This document shows, one piece after another, positions 52,569 to 61,118 of a stretch of DNA of 64,000 nucleotides. The position numbers and the translations under genes were made by a program. Numbering within the stretch: the stretch's first letter is position 1; each line of letters begins with the position of its first letter. The notes beneath the pieces are model-generated. The model made no database searches. It had not been told where the DNA came from and worked only from the letters and a program-made list of their open reading frames with translations. Source of the DNA: CAYQQQ01 sp964420125 (lineage in GTDB: Bacteria; Actinomycetota; Acidimicrobiia; Acidimicrobiales; Microtrichaceae); the NCBI GenBank assembly GCA_964420125.1, contig CAYQQQ010000007.1:1-64000 (forward strand), in the 5' to 3' direction.

Positions 52569-53330
52569 ATGTGCGGCCGCTTCGTCTCGTCGTCCTCTGC
52601 GGAGGACATCGCCAGGTACTTCGACGTCGACGACGTGTCCGAACAGGCGCTCGCTCACCAACCGAACTACAACACCGCACCCACCAGCGACGTGTTCACG
52701 GTGTACTCCGACGGCTCCGCCCGCCGGCTCGACACCTTCCGATGGGGTCTGGTGCCGAAGTGGGCCAAGGACCTGCGGGTCGGCAGCCGCATGATCAACG
52801 CCCGGGTGGAGTCGGTTGCGGACAAGCCCGCCTTCCGCAGCGCCTTCCGACGGCGGCGCTGCATCCTGCCCGCTGACGGCTTCTTCGAGTGGAACCGACC
52901 GAGCGGGGCGACGCGCAAGCAGCCGTGGCACATCCATCGCCCCGACGGCGAGCCCTACGCCTTCGCAGGGCTGTGGGAGCAGTGGCGGGGGATCCTGCCC
53001 CGCGCCGGGAGGGAAGAGGGCGACGGGGTGTCCGCCGACGCCCCCGGTTCGGACTCGGGCGAGGACGAGGTGACGGTTCGCTCGGTCACCATCCTGACCG
53101 GACCGGCGAACGCGAGGATGTCCGAGCTCCACGATCGGATGCCGGTGATCCTCCCGACGAGGGAGTGGGACACCTGGCTCGACCCCGACCTCCAGGATCC
53201 AGTCGCGCTCGGACGCCTCCTCGTCCCCGCACCTCCGGAGCTGATCGAGTTCCAGCCGGTGTCCCACGAGGTGAACAACGTGCGCAACAAGGGCCCGCAG
53301 CTCATCGAGGCAGTGGACCTCCCCGCCTGA
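52569..53330 (+). CDS. SRAP domain protein (HMCES/YedK)
   Basis: A 253-residue SOS-response-associated peptidase. Catalytic Cys2 follows the initiator Met (MCGRFVSS). Asn in PNYNTAPT, Glu in PADGFFEWNRP and His in SELHDRMPVIL complete the site. These proteins form a thiazolidine crosslink with abasic sites in single-stranded DNA and protect them. An acidic insert (about 150-175; REEGDGVSADAPGSDSGEDE) is longer than usual. ATG 52569 is fixed by the need for Cys2. Confidence 0.94.
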   Translation: MCGRFVSSSSAEDIARYFDVDDVSEQALAHQPNYNTAPTSDVFTVYSDGSARRLDTFRWGLVPKWAKDLRVGSRMINARVESVADKPAFRSAFRRRRCILPADGFFEWNRPSGATRKQPWHIHRPDGEPYAFAGLWEQWRGILPRAGREEGDGVSADAPGSDSGEDEVTVRSVTILTGPANARMSELHDRMPVILPTREWDTWLDPDLQDPVALGRLLVPAPPELIEFQPVSHEVNNVRNKGPQLIEAVDLPA

Positions 53331-53365
53331 GCGAGGTGAGGCCCACCCCGTGAGCGGAACGGCGC

Positions 53366-54829
53366 CTACGGGTTCGCCGGCGTCGCCACGACGTCGCGCA
53401 GCTCGACGACGGCACCGGCGTCCGGAGAGCGCTCCACGCAGATGCCGCCGCTCACCGGGCGCCATGACAGGGCGTCGCCTCCGGCGTCGAGGACCTCTGT
53501 CGTGGGCAACGCGCCGATGCCCGGCACGGTGATCGAGGTGGCACCGGGGCGCGCCACGACGACCTGGCAGAACAGCGAGCGGTCGTGGCACCAGTGCCGG
53601 AGCTCGTCGCCTTCCACGGTCGTGGAGGCCGGACGGATCCAGGGTCGCGAGGCGAAGACGGAACGCCCCTCGCCGCCAGTCCATCCCGAGAGATCCTCCA
53701 GTGCCCCGAGCTGCTCCGCAGGGATGGTGGCGTCCTCCCCCCGGGGGCCCACGTTGAGCAGCAGGTTGCCCCCCTTGGCCACGATGTCGCCGAGCGTCCC
53801 GACCAACTCGTTGCGATCGAGGAAGTGGTGGCCTGCGCTGTTGCGGTTGTAGCCGAAGCTCTGGTCGATGCCGCGCACGCACTCCCACGGGTCGCGTGGG
53901 ACGTGGTCGAACACGACGTACTCCGGTGTTCGCACGTCGAAGTGCGGCGGCTTGGGTGGGATCAACCCCTTGTCGTGCGCGGTGCGAGCGTTGAGGCGGT
54001 CGAGGAGTCGGCGCACCGACGAGTTGCCGGCCACCGCGGGGACCGGCCAGATCGGCAGCCAGCGGTCGTTGACCACCCCGTCGGGGACCATCCGGTAGTA
54101 CTCCTCCAGCAGTGGCCACAAGGCGTTGCCCCGACTCGGCCAGCAGATGTCGTTCCACAGCACCGACGGTCGGTAGCGGCGGATCAGCTCCCGGATCTGT
54201 GCTGCTGCGTAGGCGGGGTAGTCCCCGCCGGGCACTGCGGCGAGCATGTCCCCGAGGTTCCCGATGGGGCGGTCCTCGAAGGTCCAGTCGAGACCGCCGG
54301 AGTAGTACACGCCGAAGCGCATGCCCTGGGAGAGCACCGCTTCGCGGAGCTCTCCCACCACGTCGCGGCCCGTGCCCCAGCCCCTGCGGTGGGGGTTGGC
54401 GATCTCCGAGGGCCACAGGCAGTAGCCGTCGTGGTGCTTGGTGACCAGGACGACGTAGCGGGCACCGGTCGCCGCGAACCTACGGGCCCAGTCGTGGGGG
54501 TCCCAGTGGGACAGCCCCTCCCGGAAGGCGTCACCGAAGGCCTCGTAGGGCGTGTCGCCCCACGCCTCGCGGTGGTGTCGGCTGACGGAGCTCCCCGGGA
54601 AGCGGAGCGAGTTCTGGTACCACTCCGTGTACGGCGACTCCGAGATGGCGTCCGGACGGCCGGCGGCCAGGAGCTCACCGATGTGGGAGTCCACCGGAGC
54701 CCACCCGGCCACCGATGCCGGGGTCCAGTGCACGAAGATGCCGACCTTGGCGTCGGACCACCATGCGGGCAGCCGGTGCCGTCTGAGGGACTGGAGGCCG
54801 CGGCCGCGCCGTGCGCAGTGCTCAGGCAT
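53366..54829 (-). CDS. Alpha-L-fucosidase, glycoside hydrolase family 29
   Basis: A 487-residue enzyme of GH29. WWSDAKVGIFVHWTPASVAGW starts the barrel, VLVTKHHDGYCLWPS and GVYYSGGLDWTF follow, and the nucleophile is expected in SVLWNDICWPSRG. There is no signal peptide, so it acts in the cytoplasm on imported fucosides, unless the start is farther upstream. It overlaps the HIT gene by 8 bp and so is its downstream partner. No transporter for fucosides is nearby. Confidence 0.9.
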   Translation of the reverse strand: MPEHCARRGRGLQSLRRHRLPAWWSDAKVGIFVHWTPASVAGWAPVDSHIGELLAAGRPDAISESPYTEWYQNSLRFPGSSVSRHHREAWGDTPYEAFGDAFREGLSHWDPHDWARRFAATGARYVVLVTKHHDGYCLWPSEIANPHRRGWGTGRDVVGELREAVLSQGMRFGVYYSGGLDWTFEDRPIGNLGDMLAAVPGGDYPAYAAAQIRELIRRYRPSVLWNDICWPSRGNALWPLLEEYYRMVPDGVVNDRWLPIWPVPAVAGNSSVRRLLDRLNARTAHDKGLIPPKPPHFDVRTPEYVVFDHVPRDPWECVRGIDQSFGYNRNSAGHHFLDRNELVGTLGDIVAKGGNLLLNVGPRGEDATIPAEQLGALEDLSGWTGGEGRSVFASRPWIRPASTTVEGDELRHWCHDRSLFCQVVVARPGATSITVPGIGALPTTEVLDAGGDALSWRPVSGGICVERSPDAGAVVELRDVVATPANP

Positions 54830-55283
54830 CGGGAACCCGCTCTGCGTGGCCGGCTGCTCGCAGCTCGGAGCGGATGGCCTCTGCCGCGGCGTCGAGCGCC
54901 TCGGGAGCAGCTGAGGGGTCGGCGTTGGCGAAGCTGAGGTCGGCCTCGTGATCGATGGGGACCAGGTGCACGTGGCAGTGAGGTACCTCCATGCCCAGGA
55001 TCATGGTGCCGATCCTGGCCGGGGCGAAGGCCGCCATCATGGCCTTGCCGACCTGCTGCTGGACCTCGGCCATCCGAGCCCACAGGGGCGCCGGGACGTC
55101 CAGCCAGTGGTCGATCTGGGTGACCGGGACCACCATCGTGTGACCGGGGCGGATGGGGCTGATCGTCAGGAAGGCAACGACGTCGTCGTCGCGCCACACG
55201 AAGCGCCCGGGCAGCTCCCCGGCGATGATGCGGGTGAACACCGACGGCGCGACGTCGTCCCCGGTGGAGGTGTCATCGCTCAT
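54822..55283 (-). CDS. HIT family hydrolase
   Basis: A 153-residue histidine-triad protein. SVFTRIIAGELPGRFVWRDD and AFLTISPIRPGHTMVVP start the fold, and the triad is HCHVHLVP. It hydrolyses nucleotide phosphoramidates or dinucleotides. ATG 55283 lies 6 nt after TAGTGT (55290-55295, minus strand). It is divergent from pgsA. Confidence 0.92.
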   Translation of the reverse strand: MSDDTSTGDDVAPSVFTRIIAGELPGRFVWRDDDVVAFLTISPIRPGHTMVVPVTQIDHWLDVPAPLWARMAEVQQQVGKAMMAAFAPARIGTMILGMEVPHCHVHLVPIDHEADLSFANADPSAAPEALDAAAEAIRSELRAAGHAERVPDA

Positions 55284-55355
55284 CGCCCCACACTACGTGG
55301 GTGCCGGCGGGCCGGCGGGGGTCCGCCGCCGCGTTCGTGGGCCTAGAGTGACGGT
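55284..55355. promoter_or_regulatory. Compact divergent leaderless promoters HIT / pgsA
   Basis: In 72 bp two TANNNT hexamers face apart: TAGTGT at 55290-55295 (minus, 6 nt before the HIT ATG) and TAGAGT at 55344-55349 (plus, 6 nt before the pgsA GTG). Each is followed directly by a start codon, so both mRNAs should lack a leader. Confidence 0.55.
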
Positions 55356-56069
55356 GTGCCCGACGACGCGGCCAGACCGAAGCCCACGGCCACTCGGCGA
55401 GGGCTCGCAGGTGAGGAGATCCCCATCGGTGAGGACCGTCTCTTCACCTTGCCCAACCTGGTGACGCTCCTGCGGCTGTTCTGCATCCCGCTCTTCCTGT
55501 GGATGCTGTTCGGCCGCGACCTGCGATGGCAGTCGGCAGTGCTGCTGGCCGTGCTGGGGGCGACCGACTGGGTGGACGGCTACCTGGCCCGCCATCTCCA
55601 CCAGGTCTCCAACTTCGGCAAGATGTTCGACCCCACCGTGGACCGGCTGCTGATGATCTTCGGCGTCGGTTCGATCATCGTGATCGGGGCGGTGCCGCTC
55701 TGGTTCGGGCTGCTGGTCATCGGACGTGAGGTCGTGATGTCGATCTACGTCGTTGCCATCACCGCGATGGGGGCTCGTCGGATGGACGTCACGTTCGTGG
55801 GCAAGACGGGCACCTTCCTCCAGATGGTGGCGTTCCCCATGTTCCTGATCGCCAGCGATCCGTCGCTCTCGGACGGCTTGCGTGACGCCTGCACGGCCGT
55901 CGCCTGGGTGTGCGGCCTGCCTGGGCTGGTCTTCGGCTACCTGGCCTTCCTCGGCTACCTACGGGAGGGGCCCGGTGCACTTCGGGAGGGACGAGCGGCG
56001 AGCGCGGCCGCCGGAGCCGACGGGACGGCTGCACCTGCGACGGTGGAACGTTCGACGGGAGGGCGCTGA
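55356..56069 (+). CDS. pgsA: CDP-alcohol phosphatidyltransferase
   Basis: A 237-residue membrane enzyme. The family motif DGX2ARX8GX3DX3D is complete: DGYLARHLHQVSNFGKMFDP followed by TVD. There are about six hydrophobic segments. It probably joins CDP-diacylglycerol with glycerol-3-phosphate (phosphatidylglycerophosphate synthase), since it sits where pgsA2 lies before the gcvH-garA block of mycobacteria; another alcohol acceptor is possible. The GTG at 55356 is leaderless. The C-terminus is Ala-rich and unstructured. Confidence 0.88.
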   Translation: MPDDAARPKPTATRRGLAGEEIPIGEDRLFTLPNLVTLLRLFCIPLFLWMLFGRDLRWQSAVLLAVLGATDWVDGYLARHLHQVSNFGKMFDPTVDRLLMIFGVGSIIVIGAVPLWFGLLVIGREVVMSIYVVAITAMGARRMDVTFVGKTGTFLQMVAFPMFLIASDPSLSDGLRDACTAVAWVCGLPGLVFGYLAFLGYLREGPGALREGRAASAAAGADGTAAPATVERSTGGR

Positions 56070-56096
56070 GATGCCCCCCATGTGGAGGTGCGCGCG

Positions 56097-58583
56097 TTGA
56101 AAGCGGTGATCATGGCCGGCGGCGAGGGCACCCGGTTGCGCCCGCTCACCTCGAACGCCCCCAAGCCGATGCTGCCCCTGGTCAACCGACCCATGATGGA
56201 GCACATCGTGGAGCTCCTCCGGCGCCACGGCATCGAGGAGATCGTGGTGACCGTGGCCTTCATGGCCAATGCGATCCGGACCTACTTCGGCGACGGCTCC
56301 GAGCTCGGCGTGCGCATGGTCTACGCCACCGAGGACACGCCCCTCGGCACTGCCGGCTCGGTCCGCAACGCCATGGACGAGCTGCAGGAGACCTTCCTGG
56401 TGATCTCGGGCGACGTGCTCACCGACATCGATCTCGGACGGATCATCGCCGAGCACCGTGAGAAGGAGGCGCTGGCCACGATCGGCCTGGTGCGCGTGGA
56501 GGATCCTCTGGAGTACGGCATCGTCATCACCGACGAGTCGGGCAACATCGAGCGGTTCCTGGAGAAGCCCACCTGGGGGCAGGTCTTCTCGGACACCATC
56601 AACTCCGGGATCTACGTGCTCGAGCCCGAGATCTTCGAGTGGATCCCGCCCGACACGGCCGTGGACTTCTCGGGCGAGGTCTTCCCCAAGATCCTGGCGG
56701 CGGGTGGTCGGGTGGTGGGTGCGATCGCTGAGGGCTACTGGGAGGACCTCGGCACGCTCGAGTCCTACGTGCGTGCCCACAAGGACATCCTCGACGGTCG
56801 CGTGCAGGTCGACATCGCCGGGTTCCAGATCGCCGACGGCGTGTGGGTTGGGGAGGGTGCCGAGGTGCACCCCGAGGCCATCGTCAACGGACCCGCGGTG
56901 GTCGGGGAGAACTGCTTCATCGACGCCGGGGTGCAGTTGGGGGAGTACGCCGTGCTCGGCACCGCGGTGAGGGTGCGACGGGACTGCGAGCTGGAGCGCA
57001 CCGTCGTGCACGACAACGCCTACCTGGGAGAGTCGGTGCGCCTCCGGGGGGCGGTCATCGGACGCTCGGCCGACCTGCGGCGCGGGGTGCGCTGCGAAGA
57101 GGGCGTGGTCCTGGGCGACGAGGTGTTCGTCGGCGAGGATGCGGTGATCTCCACCGACGTCAAGGTGTACCCGTTCAAGACCATCGAGGCCGGCGCGGTG
57201 GTGAACACCTCGCTCATCTGGGAGTCCCGGGGGGCGCGCAGCCTGTTCGGCCGCGGGGGTGTGTCGGGCCTGGCCAACGTGGACGCCACTCCGGAGCTGG
57301 CGGCGAAGGTGGCGCTCGCCTATGCGACCTACCTGCGCAAGGATGCCACGGTCGTGGTCTCCCGCGACTCCTCTCGAGCGGCTCGCATGTTGAAGCGGGC
57401 GATGATCGCGGGACTGCAGGCCGGTGGCATCAACGTCCTCGACCTCGAGCTCACCTCGATGCCGATCACGAGGTTCCACGCCCGCTCCGCGACCGTGGCG
57501 GGCGGCGTGTCGCTGCGGTTGCACGAGGACGACCCGGACTCGGTGATCATCCGCTTCCTCGGAGGCGACGGATCGGACCTGCCGGAGGCCGACCAGCGGA
57601 AGATCGAACGGCTCTTCTCCCGTGAGGACTTCCGCCGTGTCCGCCCGGCGGACATCGGGGACATCGATCTCGTACCACGGGCGCTCGAGCGCTACGCGGT
57701 CGCGCTCGAGCAGACGGTCGACGTCGACGCCATCCAGAACCGCCGCTTCAAGGTCGTGATCGACTACGCGTTCGGGTCGACCAGCTTCGCCATGCCGAGC
57801 GTGCTGGCCAAGCTCGGCATGGACGTCCTGGCGCTGAACCCCTACGCCTCCACCGCCGGGCTCCTCCAGTACGACCGTCGCCGCCACGCCGAGGAGGTCG
57901 CCGCACTGGTGCGGGCGTCCGTGGCGGATCTGGGCGCGGTGGTCGACCCCTCCGGCGACCAGCTCACCCTTGTCGACGACCAGGGTGACATCTTGAGCGA
58001 CACCCAGTCGTTGCTGTGCTTCCTCGAGTTGGTCGCCGACCGATTGCTCGGCGACACCGTCGCGCTCCCGGTGAACGCACCGAGAGCTGCTGCGGAGCTG
58101 GTCGAGCGGCGGGGCCACAAGGTCCGGTGGTCGAAGACCTCGGCGCCGGCGTTGATGCAGGAAGCCGACTCCCCGGGCGTGGGCTTCGCTGCGAACCTGG
58201 AGGGTGGGATCATCCTGCCCGGGTTCATGGCCGCGTTCGACGCCGCTGCGGGTCTGCTCAAGATGCTCGACCTGCTGACCGCGCGAGGCGCACGGCTGTC
58301 GGAGGTGCTGGCGGCGGTGCCGGCGGTCCACCTGCTGCACGAGACAGTGGTGACGCCCTGGGAGCAGAAGGGGATGGTGATGCGCTCGCTCGTCGAGCAG
58401 ACCCAGGGGCGGGACGTGCTGCTGATCGACGGGGTCAAGGTGTACCACGACCGTGGCTGGGTGCTGGTGCTGCCCGACCCGGAGGAGCCGGTCACCCACA
58501 TCTGGGCGGAGGGCGAGAGCGCGTCTGAGGCGAAGCAGTTCGTCCAGGAGTACGCGCGCCGCATCCGCCAGATGGTCCGCTGA
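56097..58583 (+). CDS. Nucleotidyltransferase fused to a degenerate phosphohexomutase domain
   Basis: An 828-residue protein. Residues 1-235 are an NDP-sugar pyrophosphorylase (KAVIMAGGEGTRLRPLT near the start, LEKPTWGQVFSDTINSGIYV), about 245-345 a left-handed beta helix, and 375-828 a phosphoglucomutase/phosphomannomutase-like region. Mannose-1-phosphate guanylyltransferase is the likely activity of the first part. In the mutase part the phosphoserine loop (TASHNP) is replaced by VSLRLHEDDPDS and the DGDxDR metal loop by DPSGDQ, so it is probably not catalytic. TTG 56097 gives the canonical N-terminus with GGAGGTG 6 nt upstream; GTG 56082 is an alternative. Confidence 0.88.
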   Translation: MKAVIMAGGEGTRLRPLTSNAPKPMLPLVNRPMMEHIVELLRRHGIEEIVVTVAFMANAIRTYFGDGSELGVRMVYATEDTPLGTAGSVRNAMDELQETFLVISGDVLTDIDLGRIIAEHREKEALATIGLVRVEDPLEYGIVITDESGNIERFLEKPTWGQVFSDTINSGIYVLEPEIFEWIPPDTAVDFSGEVFPKILAAGGRVVGAIAEGYWEDLGTLESYVRAHKDILDGRVQVDIAGFQIADGVWVGEGAEVHPEAIVNGPAVVGENCFIDAGVQLGEYAVLGTAVRVRRDCELERTVVHDNAYLGESVRLRGAVIGRSADLRRGVRCEEGVVLGDEVFVGEDAVISTDVKVYPFKTIEAGAVVNTSLIWESRGARSLFGRGGVSGLANVDATPELAAKVALAYATYLRKDATVVVSRDSSRAARMLKRAMIAGLQAGGINVLDLELTSMPITRFHARSATVAGGVSLRLHEDDPDSVIIRFLGGDGSDLPEADQRKIERLFSREDFRRVRPADIGDIDLVPRALERYAVALEQTVDVDAIQNRRFKVVIDYAFGSTSFAMPSVLAKLGMDVLALNPYASTAGLLQYDRRRHAEEVAALVRASVADLGAVVDPSGDQLTLVDDQGDILSDTQSLLCFLELVADRLLGDTVALPVNAPRAAAELVERRGHKVRWSKTSAPALMQEADSPGVGFAANLEGGIILPGFMAAFDAAAGLLKMLDLLTARGARLSEVLAAVPAVHLLHETVVTPWEQKGMVMRSLVEQTQGRDVLLIDGVKVYHDRGWVLVLPDPEEPVTHIWAEGESASEAKQFVQEYARRIRQMVR

Positions 58584-58660
58584 CAGGGGACCGGATGGTC
58601 CGGGGGCGGCTTCGGCGTGAAGGGTGCTGCGTCGTGCACCCGCCGCTGCGACGACGCGGG

Positions 58661-58666
58661 TAGCGT
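58661..58666 (+). promoter_or_regulatory. Putative -10 element of gcvH
   Basis: TAGCGT ends 7 nt before ATG 58674; no Shine-Dalgarno sequence is present, so a leaderless transcript is likely. Confidence 0.5.
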
Positions 58667-58673
58667 GGCGAAC

Positions 58674-59048
58674 ATGAACGTCCCGGCCGAACTCCGGTAC
58701 TCCGCGGAACACGAGTGGGTGCGCCTCGACGGCGGCCTCGCCCGGGTGGGCATCACCGACTACGCCCAGGACGCGTTGGGCGACGTCGTGTTCGTGCAGC
58801 TCCCCGAGGTGGGAAGCGAGATGGGTGCGGGCGCCGGCATGGGGGAGATCGAGTCGACCAAGTCGGTCTCCGAGGTCTACGCCCCGCTCGCCGGCACCGT
58901 CGTGGAGGTGAACACACTGCTCGAGGACTCACCTCAGCTGGTCAACGACGACCCCTACGGGGAGGGATGGATCGCCGTGATCGAGGTCTCGGGAGATGTC
59001 GGGGCCCTCCTCGATGCCCAGGCCTACCGGGCGTTGATCGAGGGCTGA
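58674..59048 (+). CDS. gcvH: Glycine cleavage system H protein
   Basis: A 124-residue lipoyl carrier. The lipoylation site is Lys63 in GEIESTKSVSEVYAP. The N-terminal RYSAEHEWVRLDGGLARVGI and the closing YGEGWIAVIEVS are standard. It shuttles the aminomethyl group between GcvP and GcvT, whose genes lie 3-4 kb downstream. The GarA-like gene follows after 4 nt, as in mycobacteria (Rv1826-Rv1827). Confidence 0.97.
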   Translation: MNVPAELRYSAEHEWVRLDGGLARVGITDYAQDALGDVVFVQLPEVGSEMGAGAGMGEIESTKSVSEVYAPLAGTVVEVNTLLEDSPQLVNDDPYGEGWIAVIEVSGDVGALLDAQAYRALIEG

Positions 59049-59052
59049 ACCT

Positions 59053-59511
59053 GTGACGGACGGAGTGGTGTGCCCGACGTGCAGCGTGTTGAACGCTGCA
59101 GGGTCGAACTTCTGCACCGCGTGCGGCGCTCAGCTGCCCGACGGCGAGATCACCACCGGGAACTTCCCTCAGCTCGGCACCGACGTCCCCGCCGAAGGGG
59201 AGACCGGTCAACTCGTGGTGACCCGGGGCGCGACCGCCGGCGCCCGATACGCCCTCACCGAAGCGGAGACCACCATCGGCCGCCATCCCGACAGCGACGT
59301 CTTCCTCGACGACGTCACGGTCTCCAGGCGCCATGCCAAGGTGCTGAAGGGGCAGGGCGGCGAGTACGTCGTCGAGGACATGGGTTCGCTCAACGGCACC
59401 TATCTCGACGGCGACCGGGTGGAGCGGGCCGCGCTGAGGGAGGGTGCACAGATACAGATCGGCAAGTACCGACTCGTGTTCGTGATCGGCACCCTCGGGG
59501 GCCATGCGTAG
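59053..59511 (+). CDS. garA: GarA/OdhI-like FHA protein with zinc ribbon
   Basis: A 152-residue protein. An N-terminal zinc ribbon (Cys7, Cys10, Cys21, Cys24) precedes an FHA domain (about 55-145): TIGRHPDSDVFLDDVTVSRR and GSLNGTYLDG, nearly as in mycobacterial GarA. GarA binds and regulates 2-oxoglutarate dehydrogenase and glutamate dehydrogenase and is switched off by phosphorylation of Thr in ETTSVF. Here GEITTGNF (Thr34, Thr35) lies at a comparable place. The zinc ribbon is absent from mycobacterial GarA. The start is GTG 59053, 4 nt after gcvH. Confidence 0.87.
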   Translation: MTDGVVCPTCSVLNAAGSNFCTACGAQLPDGEITTGNFPQLGTDVPAEGETGQLVVTRGATAGARYALTEAETTIGRHPDSDVFLDDVTVSRRHAKVLKGQGGEYVVEDMGSLNGTYLDGDRVERAALREGAQIQIGKYRLVFVIGTLGGHA

Positions 59512-59529
59512 GCCGACGGCGGTCGCGCG

Positions 59530-60513
59530 GTGAGCGCGTCGTCCCCGCTGTCGATCGGTGAGGTGCTCTCGGTGCTCCAGGAGGAGTTCCCCGACGTCAC
59601 GATCTCGAAGATCCGCTTCCTGGAGAGCCAGGGTCTGGTCCGCCCCGAGCGAAACGCATCGGGGTACCGGCAGTTCACCGACACCGACGTCGAGCGGCTC
59701 ACCTGGATCCTCCGCCAGCAACGGGACCACTTCCTGCCACTGAAGGTGATCAAGAAGGCCCTGGAGCGGGGAGTCGACGTCCACGACGCCGGCGAGGGAG
59801 ACCAGCCGACCTTGTGGTCGGCGTACGCGGACGCGGCTGCCCGCGACGCGGCAGCGGAGGCGGCACGGCAGGACGAGTTGCGCCCGGAGGCGCGACCCGC
59901 GACGAGCGATCCGACGGAAGGGGAGGTCGACGCCCAGGATCCGAGCCCACGGACCGAGCGCAGTGACGTGGGGTCGGATCGGAGGGCCCCCACGCGCCGA
60001 CGCCACACGACACCTGCCGACGTCGTGGCCGCGCTGCAGGAAGACCCGCGGCATCCGGACCGTCCGCCGCCGGCACCCTCGACGCCTCCGGCGGTCGGGC
60101 GAGCGGAGTCGCTTCCCGACGTCGAGGAGGGGACCGAGCCCCTCACGCGCCAGGAGCTGCTGACGGCTGCAGGGATCGACGACGACCTCCTCGCTTCGCT
60201 CGAGTCCTTCGGCCTCGTCGAGCCGGTGTCCCATGCCGGTGAACCCGGGTACGGTCCCGCCGACGTGGAGGTGGCGCTGGTGGCGGGCCTCCTGGCCGGA
60301 CACGGGGTGGAGCCCCGCCACCTCCGCATCTACAAGGTGGCGGCGGAGCGAGAGGCGGGCTTCGTGGAGCAGTTGGTCACCCCGCTGCTCAAGCAGCGCA
60401 ATCCGGCGGCGAGAGCGAGAGCCCGCGAGCTGGGCGTGGAGCTCACGAGCCTCGGGGCCAGGGTGCACGCTGCGATCCTCGCCCGTCGGTTGGGGCCCGA
60501 CGTCGCTGGCTGA
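59530..60513 (+). CDS. ftsR: FtsR-like MerR family regulator
   Basis: A 327-residue regulator. The N-terminal MerR winged helix (LSIGEVLSVLQEEFPDVTIS, IRFLESQGLVRPERNASGYR) is followed by a Pro/Glu-rich linker (about 110-205) and a C-terminal helical domain. In Corynebacterium the equivalent gene, also after gcvH-FHA, encodes FtsR, an activator of ftsZ. The linker is longer than usual. GTG 59530 starts 18 nt after the FHA stop. Confidence 0.88.
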   Translation: MSASSPLSIGEVLSVLQEEFPDVTISKIRFLESQGLVRPERNASGYRQFTDTDVERLTWILRQQRDHFLPLKVIKKALERGVDVHDAGEGDQPTLWSAYADAAARDAAAEAARQDELRPEARPATSDPTEGEVDAQDPSPRTERSDVGSDRRAPTRRRHTTPADVVAALQEDPRHPDRPPPAPSTPPAVGRAESLPDVEEGTEPLTRQELLTAAGIDDDLLASLESFGLVEPVSHAGEPGYGPADVEVALVAGLLAGHGVEPRHLRIYKVAAEREAGFVEQLVTPLLKQRNPAARARARELGVELTSLGARVHAAILARRLGPDVAG

Positions 60514-60523
60514 GCCGCAGCGG

Positions 60524-60529
60524 TAGACT
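60524..60529 (+). promoter_or_regulatory. Putative -10 element of the DUF151 gene
   Basis: TAGACT ends 6 nt before GTG 60536, in leaderless spacing. Confidence 0.5.
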
Positions 60530-60535
60530 CGCCGG

Positions 60536-61027
60536 GTGGTCGAACTCGAACTCCTCGGCGTGCGGGTGGAGCTTCCCAGCAACACCCCGGTCATGCTCCT
60601 GCAGGAGCGAGAAGGCCGGTTCCGCAAGCTCTCGATCTTCATCGGTGGCCCCGAGGCTGCGGCCATCGCGTTCGCGCTCGAAGGGGTCGAGGCGCCACGG
60701 CCGCTGACCCACGACCTGTTCTGCCAGGTGATCGACGAGCTCGGCTCCGTGCTCGACCGCGTGGTGATCACCGAGCTGCGCGACACCACCTTCTACGCCG
60801 AGCTCCACCTCCGCACACCGGGGGACGACGGTGCGCAGGTGGTCTCTGCCAGGCCATCCGACGCCGTCGCCCTCGCTGTGCGCACCGGGTCGCCCATCTT
60901 CGCCACCGAAGAGCTGCTGGAAGAGGCCGGCTACGTCGAGCAACCGGAGCCCGCGTCCGCAGAAGAGGTCGTAGAGGAGTTCCGGGAGTTCATCCAGAAC
61001 GTGTCGCCGGAGGACTTCGCCAGCTGA
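60536..61027 (+). CDS. Bifunctional nuclease-like DUF151 protein
   Basis: A 163-residue protein of the BFN/DUF151 family. VMLLQEREGRFRKLSIFIGG followed by EAAAIAFALEGVEAPRPLTH, and SARPSDAVALAVRTGSPIFA, are the conserved parts. Plant members have DNase and RNase activity; the bacterial role is not settled. It corresponds to Rv1829 between the two MerR genes. Confidence 0.9.
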   Translation: MVELELLGVRVELPSNTPVMLLQEREGRFRKLSIFIGGPEAAAIAFALEGVEAPRPLTHDLFCQVIDELGSVLDRVVITELRDTTFYAELHLRTPGDDGAQVVSARPSDAVALAVRTGSPIFATEELLEEAGYVEQPEPASAEEVVEEFREFIQNVSPEDFAS

Positions 61028-61107
61028 GGGTGCGGCTCTCGCGAGCTCGCCATGGGTCAGGGAGTGGGGTCGCGCCGAGGATCCGCCGGATCCGGGTGAC
61101 AACACGG

Positions 61108-61113
61108 TAGTTT
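61108..61113 (+). promoter_or_regulatory. Putative -10 element of the second merR gene
   Basis: TAGTTT ends 5 nt before GTG 61119, close to leaderless spacing. Confidence 0.4.
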
Positions 61114-61118
61114 CGACC

